From Botrytis cinerea B05.10 (lineage: Eukaryota; Ascomycota; Leotiomycetes; Helotiales; Sclerotiniaceae), in NCBI RefSeq assembly GCF_000143535.2, contig NC_037319.1, positions 1,550,001 through 1,614,000 on the forward strand: 64,000 nucleotides of DNA. The letters run 5' to 3'. Made by a program: the position numbers and the translations under genes. Below, piece after piece: positions 1 to 13,200 of the stretch (the first letter of the stretch is position 1; each line of letters begins with the position of its first letter). The notes under the pieces were generated by a model, which searched no databases, was not told the DNA's origin, and saw only the letters and a list, made by a program, of their open reading frames with translations.

Positions 1-21
1 AAAAGAAAGTTTAAATAGAAA

Positions 22-183
22 TCAATTACCAGCTCTGCGAGCTTGTCTTTCTTTTCTGCCTTGCAATATTTCTTCCTCTAACTTTCTTGTGCGGTCTTCG
101 TCTTCTTGGTCCCGTTTATTGCCCAACTCCTTGATCCGCTGCAAGAAATCGTTGACATCGGGCTCTCCTTCGGCGTTCGACAT
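22..183 (-). CDS. N-terminal exon of a coiled-coil protein (partial, continues past left edge)
   Basis: Read from the ATG at 183 on the minus strand, this exon encodes about 53 residues that are highly charged and probably form a coiled coil. An acidic start is followed by a stretch ending KERQARRAG. The reading frame reaches a TGA at 22-24, but a GTAATT splice donor lies just before it, so the likely reading is exon 1 of a longer gene lying outside the window. The motif VNDFLQRIKELG followed by a KLEEEILQGRKERQARR-type helix reminds me of the N-terminus of fungal DUF4045/gelsolin-like proteins. That is recall, not a search. If the donor is not used, this would be a 53-residue protein of unknown role. 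Confidence 0.45.
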   Translation of the reverse strand: MSNAEGEPDVNDFLQRIKELGNKRDQEDEDRTRKLEEEILQGRKERQARRAGN

Positions 184-1040
184 GTTTATATGAGGCGGCG
201 GCACAACGACACGGGAGAAGAAATTTAAATGGTGTATTTCAGAATACAGGACAATCCAAGTTACAACTCGGCGGGGTAAACGCGTTTGCACGAGGGGTCG
301 AGGTTGTTGAGTACCTCAAAGGATTGTTCTAGTAAGGAAGGTTGAAGCTTCCAAGGTTCGCTTGGTCAAGGTTTCATAAAGTTCATAACTTGAGCTGCAA
401 GCTTTCATTTAAGTAATAAGGTTACAAGCACCTGGATATGGGCTGTTGCCATTTTTCTTTTTACAACTGTACATACATAAAACGTGGCACATATTCTATC
501 GTCGTATACTTGCGTGCCTCGAAAAGTCATGACAGATGTATTGATGCACACTTCTCACGGCCACAAGTCTTGAACATTCTACACCTGCCTACCTGTGAAC
601 CTGTTCGCAATTGACCAACGTCGAATGGGCGTACTCGCACAGTTGCTTGAGCGGCGGCTGTCACACAATTACGCGCTTACTAACAACAAACAACAGAAGC
701 TCCTGTGTCCCCAAACAAAGAAGATCCTGGCCCGATTATCAATTTTTACACGAAGGGGTAAGGAAGGTTATTAAGGCACGCCCGTCTAGGTAAGCTGGCA
801 CGGCTGGGCACAGAAACAAATGGCACTAGAGAAGTCCCAAATTAAAATAAACAAACAAAACTCTTCTTTTCGTAACTATGCCACTAAATGGGTTGAATGG
901 GATATTCCTAGTATTGGGTTGAACGAATTTCGGAGATCCACCAGTGGTCTAGGACTTCCGCATAGGTAGGTAGGCACGGTCGGTTCCTAGTAGGTCCTCT
1001 ATTTCGGTCGTAGTGAACTTTTCCGACTCGTTCACCGACA
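184..1040. other. Intergenic spacer, no gene seen
   Basis: This is the upstream region of the minus-strand coiled-coil gene and the 3' flank of ARL2. Short open frames here have no recognisable protein character. A few CTACCTACCT-type runs occur. Confidence 0.6.
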
Positions 1041-1898
1041 TCAATATAGAAATAATCGTTCCTTGGAGTCTTCGACAACCCAAGTCAATCCTTCGTCCAA
1101 ATTCTCGCCTGTGATCGCGCTGCAATTGATGATGTGCCATTTGTGCGTCCGAATTTCATCTAGCACCAACATCTATTTCCGGTTAGCATGTCCACATCTC
1201 TTGACGACGCCCTTCACGCCTGCATGTTTTTCAGTCTTCACTCACATCTTTTATTTCTGTCTTGGTCATGCAGCCGTTCACATCTGTCTTGTTGGCAAAA
1301 ACAAGAAGACTCGCCCCAGAAAGTCTCTATCGAGGTATCAGTTATGGGCATTGTAAAAATTCAATGCTTTACTATTGGCAAACCTCTTCCTGGAGTAAAG
1401 CATGCAACTCTTCCTTGCAATCTTCAATGCGTAGACGGTCGGTGGCATCAACCACCCATATCAACGCATCAGTCTTCTCAAAATAGTTTCTCCAGTATGA
1501 TCGGAGAGTCTTTTGACCACCGACATCCCCTGCGGTTGTAAGGTTCAGTATGCATTTTACTAGAAACAGCGGAAAGTTAAAGAGGTAATACAAATGTTCA
1601 GCTTGTAACTTTAAATGGTCAGCGTGCTGCAACTTCTTCATAGGTGGCATAAGATGTACCCGGAATGCTCAATAGTTTTGATGATGAAACCCAGTGTTGG
1701 GCTCACAGTATTGACATCTTCGCCCATAATTCTTTTGACTATCGTGGTCTTGCCAGCATTGTCCAGTCCGCTGTGCGAAAAATGAAAAAACAGACGATCA
1801 GCAAGGAAAAGATTGTCAGGGGGAACAGCAGTCTCATACAGCATCAGAATCCTCATCTCCTTGTCCTTGAGTCGTGCCTTGCGTAATATGGATAGCAT
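1041..1898 (-). CDS. ARL2: ARF-like small GTPase ARL2 (Alp41/Cin4 type), six exons
   Basis: I reconstruct six exons on the minus strand: 1840-1898, 1660-1770, 1592-1608, 1384-1529, 1246-1326 and 1041-1172, giving 546 nt and 181 aa. The protein has the P-loop GLDNAGKTT, the switch II WDVGGQK and the base-recognition NKTD (the usual N/TKxD). The C-terminal [14 protein letters not shown] matches the SAxTG loop. ARL2 works with tubulin cofactors in tubulin folding and microtubule stability. Exon 3 is only 17 nt and supplies YKLNI plus the first base of the Trp codon of WDVGGQ; skipping it would remove the switch region and shift the frame. Donor 4 (GTTTGC) is atypical. Length and the absence of a Gly at position 2 fit ARL2 rather than ARF1 or ARL3. 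Confidence 0.93.
1592..1608 (-). other. ARL2: 17-nt micro-exon of ARL2
   Basis: The micro-exon is flanked by AG on its 5' side (1609-1610) and GT on its 3' side (1591-1590), read on the minus strand. It joins EHSG to WDVGGQK with the intervening YKLNI typical of the family, so splicing of this very short exon is required for a working GTPase. Confidence 0.88.
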
Positions 1899-2792
1899 CT
1901 TTATCAACCCCTTTCTATGTCGTCGTTGGAATTACTTTCCTCAAATGTTTATCGGAGGGAAGAAATGAAGCGTTCTGCTCACATTCGATGGAGAGATGAA
2001 CAAAGCACGTGACGTCTTCCAATGTTCTGGAGCCTCAACATATTCGTTTGAAAAGTAGATCACTTAATGAAGATTTTCTCACAAAGAGATCAGACTGGTC
2101 AGACTGTCATTCGCGGCTGCTGGAGATATTCTCGCGTGCTTGTTAGTTTGCGCAACGAGATGTCAATGTTTCGGTACCGCGAGTTGTCGCTTCCCGATCT
2201 AAACCACAATCTCTCTTGTAATCACTTTTCCGCGAAGGCGTCAATGATAGACAAATGGGATGGTGTGCGATTCATAGACTGGAAGCTCTTCGTGCTCTCC
2301 CCAATTCGACAGTTCGATATTATTCTACGAAGACGAAAAAGGTCCCAACACTCATGAAAATTTTCAATTTCTGTCCCTCTCGAATATTTTGCTTCACTCG
2401 ATTCACTCCTCCGCAACAAATCCATTCTAGTTAACCAGCAACGTAATTCACCTTCAAGATCGTCTCGAGAACATGATAGAATAGCTTCTCAGCCACTACA
2501 ATAAAAGATTGCCTAGGTACCTTGTTGTCGCTTTCTGTTGGAGGCATCATTCCTTTCTCCTACAAAGTCGGTATCAAATTCTTCGTATTTTCCTCAGCCG
2601 ACTATACACACAGACAGAATTACCATATAATTTACTCATGGTTTCTCTCCTTCACTTTGTTTAATATTCCACCCACAAATAGCGAATCGCTTTTGCAGTT
2701 TCACTCTTTTTCGCGGGTCTCTGCTACTTTGACAATCACAATTCATACTCTTCGTCACCAGACATCTTTGTGCATTTACTTCCGCCTTAGCA
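1899..2792. promoter_or_regulatory. Divergent promoter region, ARL2 / GNAT protein
   Basis: About 890 bp lie between two head-to-head start codons, so both promoters and 5' leaders must lie here. The stretch just before 2793 is rich in CT tracts, typical of fungal leaders. No gene is seen. Confidence 0.5.
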
Positions 2793-5700
2793 ATGGAAAA
2801 TCCTTCTAAAATAATAGTTTCAACAGAAAGAGACGAAGAGTTTGAGAAGGCCCGAATCAAACGCCTCCGAGGTGACTGTGAACAAGATTTTCTCGCATTC
2901 AAAGACGAGGTACTTGAGATCGCCGGTAAGGTAAACGGTCTTGGCTCATCACGATTCGCGGTTGGCCACCAGAAGTTCTATCAAGTCACACCAGGCGGTC
3001 CGAGAAATCTTGACCTGGATGACAACTCTCTGTGTAGACAAACACCTCCACCGCCACCAAACACGGCGAAAATGAGCGTATTGACAGGAAACAAGGACCT
3101 GGCCTCCCATTTATCAAAGTCGGGGGGGCTAAAGAATTCTCGCTGTAAGCATCCTTCCCTACATCGATTCTTTCGCTTGCTGACTGTACCAGTTTCTCCT
3201 AGGGTTGACGACAATGTCACCAATAGATTCTACTCTCAAAGCGGTTCCGGGGAAAGTGCACTCAAAGCAAATGCGGTCATCTCTACCTCAACCGAGCTGA
3301 AGAGTAGATCTACTTCTTTGTGTGGCTCAGCCAAGTCTTTCACACCTCGGGCTCTCGAGGAATCGCCTTCTAGTGGCAGCGGTGGTGTTTCACTGGCTCT
3401 AGTTTGTCTACCTTTTAGTTTCTGGTTGCTATTACTGACTATGTACTCAAGTGCTCAAACACCGTTGTCAAGGATTTCGTAGTCAAGAAGCCAACTCCTG
3501 AGAAGCTGATAGAGCAGAGGCTCCTAGCAGACTTTCACAAGCGCATGGGTAAATCTCAAAGTTTCAATTCACCCAAAGTCGACAGCGCCAATGGATTTAT
3601 TATGGCCTCAGTCTTGGTATGGCTTTTGATTCTATCATCGATTTACATTACTAACTTTAATTCAGTCCTCTGTTACTATGGTCCCAGACGCCGAAGAAGC
3701 CACTACTGTCAATGAAAAAAACTCAATCGCAAGCCAAGAGCTCTTTGTTGATATTGATTCTGTTGCAGCTTCTTCTATCCCAGCCGCACACATCACCAGC
3801 TCCCCAGTGCAAGCTTCAGTTTCGGGTAGTACAGGTAGCGAGTCGTGTCCATTGACCACTCTTTCCCAGAAAGTCATTTCCGGCCGTCCCTTGATGAAGG
3901 ATAACGAGTTTATGAGACTGCTGCTTAAGGATAAACAAGAGAAAGATTTGAAGAGACAGTCTGTCGCTGCAAAGCAACTAACAACACAAAAGGAAGATTT
4001 CAAGGGTATATATCACTTTTAAAACTGAAAGATTCTTCAAAACTAGAAAAAGTCAAGGCTAACGAAATTGTGTACCACTAGTGAATATACAACGTGTGGA
4101 ATCTGGTACCACTCCTCCTTCCCTGCAACCCCGAACCTCTACAAACGGGGGAGTCAACTCGAATAACAACAATACTTCTGAGCACAATTTAGGTGAATCA
4201 TATTGGCATTGCATTCAGACTGATTTAACAATAACTGATAACTTCGTCCAGAATCCCCTAATACTGAAAATTCGGCCTTTCCTCAAAAACAGAACTCATA
4301 CACAAAAATGTCGAACAAGCCTCTAATTCCAGCGCCAGTTAACCCAGTAAGCAGCTAAACACTTGATCTGTCCATTTTCTCTTACTCCCGCACGATTTCT
4401 ACCCTCTGATTTAATGTTACATTCGCTAGCTCTCCTCTCTTTCATCCCTATACCTGTCGTGATTATGAAGAGTACGAATCTTGCTAACTTACACCCCTAC
4501 AGTGGACCACTGCAAAGCTAACTCAAGGCAAGACTCTAAGCAAAACAGATGAAGACTTCCAAACATTCATTGCGAATAAAGCAGCTGCAGCTGCGGAGGT
4601 ACGAGCACAACAACAACAACAAGTTGTTACGCAGCCTATATCATCAAAGCCCGCTCCAAGAAAGCAAACACAAGCCGAAGAAAATAAAGAAAAGCGCAAG
4701 TTAGCTGCTGGAACAGCCGATTTCAGTGTCTTACTTGCTCGTCGCTTCGCAGATCCCCCGATCATCAAGAAAGAGAATATCTTCAATAAAAATCCTTTCG
4801 CCGAGAAGGTTATTAGTGCAATGAGTACACTTGACGATAACCATGCGAACACTGTTAGTAGTTTGGCAGCTTTGAAGGGCGAATCCTCTCAGAACAAGAT
4901 TTCCCACGTTGCTGTTCACAGTTTCGCTCCAAAGGAGCAAAAGGCTTCCATTCTTACCAATACACAAGTCAACGATCCATTGAATGGAAAGCTTACGGAC
5001 AACGTAAATCAAGCTGATAGCTTAGTCTCTTCACCTCCATTTTGGTCGATATCTAGCTTCTCTGACATTGGCGATAAGTTGGAAAAGGCCGAAATTGGCA
5101 CAGAATCCAAGGAAGGCGTTCGTCTTTCTGAAACAAAAGATGCAAACTTGATCTTGCGTGATTGGGATGGTAGCTGGTGTACACCGCCAATTTGGGAGGA
5201 GCGTGGAGCTTTCGATTCTGCTTACATTCCATCTTACATTCATGAGTGGTCTAATAATGTCAGTCCTGTGCAGCCCGTCACAATTGCTATCGACACCTCT
5301 GCCGAAGGGTTTAGATCTGGCGAATATCATGTCAACAACGTCATCCTTTCCAAGGCACCCTGTCATGAGCCAACAATTCCTGGTATGTCTATTTTTTTTG
5401 AAAAATTCATACACTTAGATTTGGTTTCACGAATTAACTTTGTAACTAGATATCTTGAATGCCTCCAATGAACAAAAGAGACTCCATCAAACTGCAGCCA
5501 AAGACGTAGCAGCCTACTTCAAGGATGTAGAGAGGGTTCGAAAAGCACAAGAAAAATCTGTCATAGCAAGTAATTCTCACTATGAGCAGCAAATGGCAAA
5601 AGACCCCGAGCCAAACTCATCTGCTCCTAAGATTGAGATTTATCTACGACCAGCTACTGAAGCTGACGCAAAGCACGTTTTGGAGACTTACAACCATTAC

Positions 5701-6330
5701 ATTCGCGAGTCCTACATCCCAGAGGATCAAGAGGAAGTCACTGAGAATGACATTCTTTACCTCATAAAGGTCACCAAGAAAGATAAGTTGCCCTTCGTGG
5801 TTGCCGTCAAAGGTTGTATTCCAGCGAAATCCGCCAATCCAAAGGTCAAGACCAAGTTACCGCAGTATGAGAATATCGTTGGCTTTGGATACACAGAGAC
5901 TCGTGGTTGTGGACTTACTGGAAAATCTGACGGTCGATCCAGATTTACACACAATATGCACTTTTATGTTCACCCTGAATATATTCGCAAGGGAATTGGT
6001 GGTTGTGTTCTAGATCGTCTCCTCGTGGTTTCAAGTCGTGCTTGGTCTAGTCATGGTGGATACAACTGGCTCAACCCTGATAATGATCCTGCCTACGGCC
6101 ACGGTTGTGGTGCCCGCTGTCACCAACTTATTATTGAGGTTCCCGTCAAAAAAGATGACCTCAATTACGAGTGGATGAAGAAGTTCTTGCGCAGCTTCTG
6201 GTTCGTGGATGAAACTCGATTCATCTCTGTTGGCAGAACTTCTGTATTGAAGAGTCCAGTAGAGTGGCTCGACGTCGTGCACTTCCAGAAGGAAGTTGAA
6301 CATTCAGGTGAATTCACACATATGGTTTAG
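2793..6330 (+). CDS. Large GNAT-family N-acetyltransferase-like protein, seven exons
   Basis: Seven exons give a continuous 1026-codon frame: 2793-3401, 3452-3616, 3666-4005, 4082-4192, 4252-4346, 4503-5382 and 5450-6330. The first 720 or so residues are mostly disordered and rich in Ser/Lys/Gln, with a run of five Gln near 4608. The C-terminal 240 residues form a GNAT-like fold starting IYLRPATEADA. They include the acetyl-CoA loop motif VHPEYIRKGIGG (the R/QxxGxG/A signature) and end near residue 1026. GNAT enzymes move acetyl groups from acetyl-CoA to amines; the substrate here is unknown. An intron just before the GNAT domain (5383-5449) suggests the domain boundary. I do not recognise the N-terminal part. 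The joins keep frame and leave no internal stop, but short introns 1 (3402-3451) and 4 (4193-4251) are the least certain. Confidence 0.78.
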
Positions 6331-6922
6331 CTATCTTAATCACGAACGTCATTGATTGATGCAATCTCGACTTTCGAATAGTCGAATAACCAATACCCAT
6401 TATTTCTCTTTTCCTTCTTTTCTTCTTAATATGTCACCATTGTAACTTCCACCACTCTGGAGGCGGCCGTGGTTGAGATCATATTGACTTTAATTATTTG
6501 TCTTTTTGAGGGGGATAATCTAGGGAAAGGCTCTGGATGAATTGAAGAATTTGGAGTTGATAAAATGAAAGAAATGATGGAAGCATTGAACGATGGAATA
6601 TAATTTGCGAAGAATTTCTACCCTCTGGTGCTAATATACTCAAAGATCTGCAGCTCATGGACGAAATATGACCAACCTTCTATTGAGCTGAACGTACTTA
6701 AATCGAGAAATACACAGAAAATAATATAAGAAATCATGTGATTTTCCTTCTACCATAATTATGAAACATGATTTATGCAAATATTTTGTCGAGTTTGAGA
6801 TTTATGCAGTTTTTCAAAGCTAACCAATTTTGTCAACAAAAAAAGATTCTGCCAGGCGGTACAACCACTCTCTAACTTTTTTTCTCCAGTGATCGAAAAT
6901 CTCAAGACAGTATAAACTAAAC
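6331..6922. other. Spacer: 3' end of GNAT gene and DRS1 promoter
   Basis: AT-rich sequence between two same-strand genes. It carries CT-rich and polyT tracts but no coding signal. Confidence 0.5.
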
Positions 6923-9381
6923 ATGGCACCCAAACGCAATCGCGACGATGACTTTGTTCTCACACTATCAGATAACGAAGGCGAAGACTTAACCAATGCC
7001 GTCGAAGAAGAATTGCCTCTAGATCCTTCCTCGAACAAAAAACGCAAACGCAGCGATGATACTGCTTCCACAAAAAAGTCCAAGAAATCAAAGAAGAAGC
7101 CCGAGGAAGAAGATGTGGAAGAAGAGGGAATATGGGGAATTAAGGATGCAGATGATGGGGCAATGGATTCCGATTTTGAATTTGCATTGGAAGCAGACGG
7201 AACAGGTGGCGCGGATTTAGAGGAGTTTGAGGGTTGGGGATTTGATGGAGCGAAGAAGGGACTCAATGGGGGTGATAAAAAGGCAGTGGATATTGATGAA
7301 ATCATTGCACGAAGAAGAGAAAAGAAGAAGGCCTCTGGAAAGAAGGGAGAGGCAGATGATGAAGTAATGGTAGACCAAGATGACGCCGCAGCTTCGAACG
7401 AAGAACAAGATGCACCCGAGGGTATCGATTTTGAGGATGAAGATGATGAATTCATGGCCGAAGATGGATTTGGAATGGGTGCTGGATCTGCGGAAGAGTC
7501 TGGAGCAGAGGAGGATTCTGATGCAGAAGATGACGAAGAGGGAGAAGATGACGATTCAGATAACGATTCAGTTGCATCTCCGGCACCTCATCCAGACGAC
7601 GCAGCTTCTGAGGCTTCCGACGAAGATGAGGATATGGACGATGACCCAGAAGAGGCTGCTAAGAGAGAAGCATTTTTCGCTCCTGAAGAAAAGCCAGTCA
7701 AGGGTGCAAAACAAGAACTCAATACAACATTTCAAAGCATGTCATTATCTCGACCAATTCTTCGAGGTCTTGCCACAGTCGGTTTCACGCAACCTACACC
7801 AATTCAATCGAAAACCATACCTGTTGCTTTACTTGGAAAGGATGTTGTCGGTGGAGCTGTCACTGGTTCTGGAAAGACAGCAGCATTTGTTGTTCCAGTT
7901 CTTGAACGTCTTCTATATCGACCAAAGAAAGTACCAACCAGTAGAGTGGCTATTCTTATGCCAACTCGTGAATTGGCAATCCAATGTCATGCAGTTGCTA
8001 CGAAACTCGCAAGTCACACTGATATCAAATTTTGTTTGGCAGTCGGAGGTCTTAGTTTGAAAGTTCAAGAAGCCGAGTTACGTCTTCGTCCAGATGTTAT
8101 TATTGCTACTCCAGGTCGTTTCATCGATCACATGCGCAATTCCCCAAGTTTCACTGTCGATACATTGGAGATTTTGGTTCTCGATGAAGCCGATAGAATG
8201 CTTGAAGCTGGTTTCGCCGATGAGTTGAATGAGATTTTAACGACTATTCCTAAGTCAAGACAGACTATGTTGTTCTCTGCAACTATGTCTTCATCTGTAG
8301 ACAATCTTATTCGTGTTGGTCTTAACCGACCTGTACGATTACTTGTTGATTCCCAGAAGTCAACTGCGGGTACTTTGGTCCAAGAATTCATCCGTCTTCG
8401 TCCAGGAAGAGAAGGTAAACGCATGGGTTATCTTTTGTACCTCTGCGCAAATGTCTACACTGATCGAGTCATTGTATTCTTTAGACAAAAGAAGGAGGCT
8501 CATAGAGCGCGTATCATCTTTGGATTGTCTGGTCTCAAAGCTACTGAATTGCACGGTAGCATGAGTCAAGAACAGGTATGCTTCTACTTCTACTCCCGTC
8601 ACTTATATTCACTAACTAATAAATTCAGCGTATCAAAAGTGTAGAAGCGTTCCGTGATGGAAAAGCCTCATTCCTTCTCGCTACTGATCTTGCCTCCCGT
8701 GGTCTTGATATCAAGGGTGTTGACACAGTAATTAACTACGAAGCCCCTCAATCTCACGACATCTATCTTCATCGTGTCGGACGTACAGCTCGTGCTGGTC
8801 GTTCGGGACGCGCTTGTACTATTGCCGCAGAGCCTGATCGTAAAGTTGTCAAAGCAGCTGTAAAGGCTAGTCGTACACAAGGAGCCAAGGTTGTCAGTCG
8901 AGTGATCGAGGCTAGCGAGGCAGATAGTTGGAGTGAAAAGGTTGACGAGATGGCAGACGAGATTGAAGAAATTTTGAAAGAAGAAAAGGAAGATAAGATT
9001 CTCGCGCAAGCAGAAATGGAGGTTCGCAAGGGACAAAATTTCATAGATCATGAAGCGGAAATCAAGGGAAGACCTAAGAGAACATGGTTCGAGACCGAGA
9101 AGGAGAAGTTGGCGGCCAAGAAATTGGGTGTTGAGGAATTGAATGGCGTGGTGGGCGGAAAGAAGAAGGGCAAGTTGAGTAATAAAGACAAGAAGAAGTT
9201 GGATGATAAGGGAGAGAGATTAGAGGGGAGGGTCTGGAAGAAGGGTAGGCAGGAGAGAGATGGAAAGGGCGTTTTGGCTAAGGAGAAGGGGAAGAAGAAG
9301 GTTAAGGGTGGAAAACCTCCTGGACCGGGTGGAAAGAAACCTATGAGGCCTATGAGGACTGGCGGTGCAAAGAGGAAGTAG
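6923..9381 (+). CDS. DRS1: DEAD-box RNA helicase Drs1 (DDX27), ribosome biogenesis
   Basis: Two exons (6923-8575 and 8629-9381, intron 8576-8628) encode 801 aa. Drs1 acts in the nucleolus on 27S pre-rRNA during 60S subunit assembly. The N-terminal 250 residues are acidic and lysine-rich with nuclear-localisation clusters (KKRKR). The helicase core shows the Q motif ahead of FTQPTPIQ, motif [12 protein letters not shown], Ia PTRELA, Ib [35 protein letters not shown] and [13 protein letters not shown]. The intron sits in the second RecA domain just before [11 protein letters not shown]. The C-terminus is basic, with a long KK/GK-rich tail ending GGAKRK. Family length is about 750-830 aa, so it is complete. 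Confidence 0.96.
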
Positions 9382-10200
9382 ATGAGTAGATTAAGATTAA
9401 TACTGGGGGTGGTAGAGAAAAGTTGAGATACCAATCCATTGTTTTATTATGTGTATATGAGTATGTATCAACTATGACATCTCGATCGACACTTTTCCTC
9501 AACCCATCTGATGTTGTTCGGCATGCTGTAAAATGAAATAGAAAATATCAAGTCGCCCGCCTTGAGTGATAGGCCTTGAATCTCCACGTGTAGTCAGTCA
9601 TACTCCGATTCAAGCAGACACTCCCAATCAAAACGAGAATCACAATCGCCAAAGAACAACACTCAATGCAATATGATATACATGTAGTATTAATAATAAT
9701 AATAAACATATATTAATTTTTGTATTTTCATCTCATTCCCTCATATTCACATTCCAATGCATTTACACATTCCGCATTCCGCATACTTCTTCAAGTCTCA
9801 AGTCTCAAGTCTCGAGTTTCCTCGCTACCCCTCCCAACATCTTGTCTGGTGTCATATACATATGATTGATTTCCACTCCAGCAACTCCTTGATTTCAAGA
9901 AAAATAATAATCAGAAGTACCCAGTCCTTCCCAGTCCTTCCATACAGCCCTCGTGAGAAGTTTCCTCCGTTTTCCGTTTGCCCTAGAAAGAACCCATCCC
10001 TGAAGCAAACCGACCGACCACCCAAACCACCCGACCAAGGATGTGGTTTTTCCAATACCTATCCTACCCATGTACAAAATAGACTGGCACTAAACCACGT
10101 AGAAATCCAAACCCAAACTCCAAACGCAGAATTATATGCTTTTCTCCATATTTCCTATTCAAAATCACCTCAAGCAAGAATGATAAAGGTCGATGCTTGA
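9382..10200. other. Convergent 3' spacer between DRS1 and the Zn2Cys6 gene
   Basis: The spacer holds 3' ends and UTRs of two converging genes, a short (AAT)n run near 9690 and C-rich stretches near 9960-10020. No gene is seen. Confidence 0.55.
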
Positions 10201-13200
10201 TCAATGCCCACCCATACTACTACTTCCATTTACTCCCCCCATGTTCATACCCATCATACCCTGGCCACCCATTCTCATTTCGAAGTCTCCCCCAACGGAA
10301 TTGCCTCCAAACGCATCATCATTCATTCCATCCACATTGACAGGAGGCGGACTCAAATTGAAAGGAGGGTACCATGCGTTGGACATTCCGTTCTCAAGAC
10401 CCATCATGTCATACCCGTTTCCCATTCCACCCAGGCCAATATCTCCCCAGTTCAACATTGATCCATCGCCATTATGATTTGTGCCTGGCGTACCACTATT
10501 GTTCATACTGCCATTCATACTATTGCCGTTCATGACGCCACCATGCAATCCATTGCCATTCATAGCCGAGTGATCCATTGTCGCGTAATCGAATCCTAAA
10601 ACTTCATTAAGTTGCCGCTGGTTTATGTTGTGTGGTTGTTGCGATCGTTGCGACCGCATGAGGAGGTCGTGATGATTAACATACTGTGGTGGCGGATAGA
10701 GAGCAGCTGGTGACATAATATTTTGGTTGTATGAATTTTGAGGTGCTTGTTGAGATGTCATCTGTGGATGCGAGGATGATGGGGTCGATACCTGCATTCC
10801 TTGATGTGAAGCTTGCATATCAGAAGGCATGGTTTGCATGGTATCCAGCTGTGGGGGGCGTGAAGGCTGTGATGTAGATTGGGTTCTTTTGACCTTTTGC
10901 TTTGTCGGCTTAGAATTTGGTTGTTTTGGGGAGGGGGTAGGTAGATCCTTGACGTAATTCGCTACAGTCTTCAAGTCCGACTTTTGTTCGAGAACAGCAT
11001 CGTCCCCCTTCTCCTTCTTGACAGCTGCAGCAGGATCTTCAAAGTCAGACTGTGATACACCGTGTGGGAATTTATCAAACCAGTCGCCGTATTGAGGAAT
11101 GCTTGAACTCGAGTCATCACTTGAACCAGCAATAACTTTGTCTGCACATGTTTTATAATGGCTTCTAAGAGTTTCGGATAATGAGTGAAACATGCCCCAA
11201 TGTTTCTTCATCATTGTTATATATCTTAAAGTAGTTGTAAGGTGCTTCCTAGAAGACTCTTCCAAACTAGAATTCCCCGAAAAAATACCAAGGACTAAAA
11301 GCATACTGGCCGAGAAGGCACAGTACCCAACGAAAGGTGCAGTGAGGGACATGGATTTTCCGTCATCGATAAGTCCGGCGATGTGACCGGCTGCTTCTAT
11401 CGATTTGGACTCTGTTCTAGTCACGAATTCCTTGGGGGTATCGGATCGAGGTCCACTTCGTTCTATAATTGCCGGATAGTGATTGAGGACTAAATTAGAT
11501 TGTTCAATGACAATATAAAGGAATATGAACTGATTTGCTAATCCCTCGGATCGGTGTGAACTAAGATTTTCAGCATTATATACCATCTCTTTCGGCATGG
11601 CTTCTTGGAAATCCTTCAATTTCTTGATTAGGCTAGAATACTCCGATTCTGGTGACCATATAGGATATGGATCTTTGTCGAAACCACCTTGATTAAAATG
11701 CGTGACAATATTAGAATACAATGCAATAGATCGAATCACATATGCCGCTACGCCTAGATTTTGTTTTGGGCTGGCCAAACTTGTACCACTAGGCGTGTTC
11801 AGATTTGCAACCTCCCCGTGGAGACTCTCTGTTGGTCCTGGAATGTCGAGTAGAAACATATTCTCCTTCACAGGCAACTGAATCTCAAGAGTCTCTTCTT
11901 TGACAAAAGTTGGTCGACCAGTCCCAGAAGATTCAAATCTATCCATGAGAAAGCATGCCCACATCGTTCGTCGCCGTATTTCCCTATCAATGAAGCTGAG
12001 TTTCACCGCATTGCCCTTTTCGTCAACCTTCGGCTTTTGAGGGTCGTAGTCAAGATCTTTATGTAGTTGTAAAGCATATGCCATCCGGATTGCTTGCCCT
12101 GCCAATGCCCAACTTCTACCGCCGTGACAAGTGCCAAACTCATGAAACCCCAGAATCAGCAAACACGTCAAAATTGTAATATTTGGAAAATCGTATCGTT
12201 TCAAAACAATATCACGAGCTTCAGAGGCCCATTCTTCTCCTTTTAGAAAGGGCGGCGCTGCAGTCAATTCAACATGATCGGAAAATCGAGCTGCGCAAGC
12301 ACAGACGGCTAACACTAGGACAGGAGGAAGTGCTTCAGACCTGCAAATTTTGTTAGTATTCAAATCGAACTGTCTGTGTCAAAACTAACTTTAATTTCAT
12401 CATGAAGCTTGGCTTGTGTAGTAAGTGATACGTCTGGCCATAAACCTTTTCGAAGAATACCTCGGCCAGGTGCTCTTGAAGCTCTCGCGAAGGTAGCTTT
12501 TCTTTGCCATCTTTCAGTAGTTTGCTTTCTGCGTCCTCCTGTGCTAGCAAGACCTTGGATTTCAAAACCGTTTTACCAATTTCCTTTGAAGGTTTAACTG
12601 CCGACTTTGACCAATCATTCAAATCTGGTCCGAATGCTTCTTCAGCGGGTCGCTTTTTTCCAGCAGAAGTTTTAGATGGTAACGTTCCAGGAATTGGAGG
12701 CTTGACATTAGCTCTTGCTAATGTAAGCGTGCCATTTTGTTCTTTTTGTTCTTCCTTTGGCATAGTATTCATGATGCGCGTTTCCATTCGCTTTATCCTC
12801 TTGTCAAGCATTGCCATATAATCCGTCCTTGGGGTCGCTTTTTTTGTCGTGACCTTATACACACAAGGAATTTTTGACCTGGTGCAATTTACACATGCGG
12901 GCTTCTCTCCTGAGCAACGGATCTTTTTTCTTCGGCATGCTGTACATGCCAGTGGCAATCTTTTTCGCTCTTTACCTGCTTTTGTTTTGAGTTCAGTCCA
13001 TGCAGGTGCCAATTCAGGCTTGTCCTTTCCTTTCTCTTCACTGCCATCCCCAGAACCTCCTGTATTCACCTTGAGATCATCCACCATAGGGGTATCGCCT
13101 TGGTGGAGATTTCCTATCATTCGATTGCTCGTGGGACTTGCTTCATCTGACCCCCCACTAAAGCTAGGTTGCCGAGCCGTTGGCCCAGATATGCTGCCAT

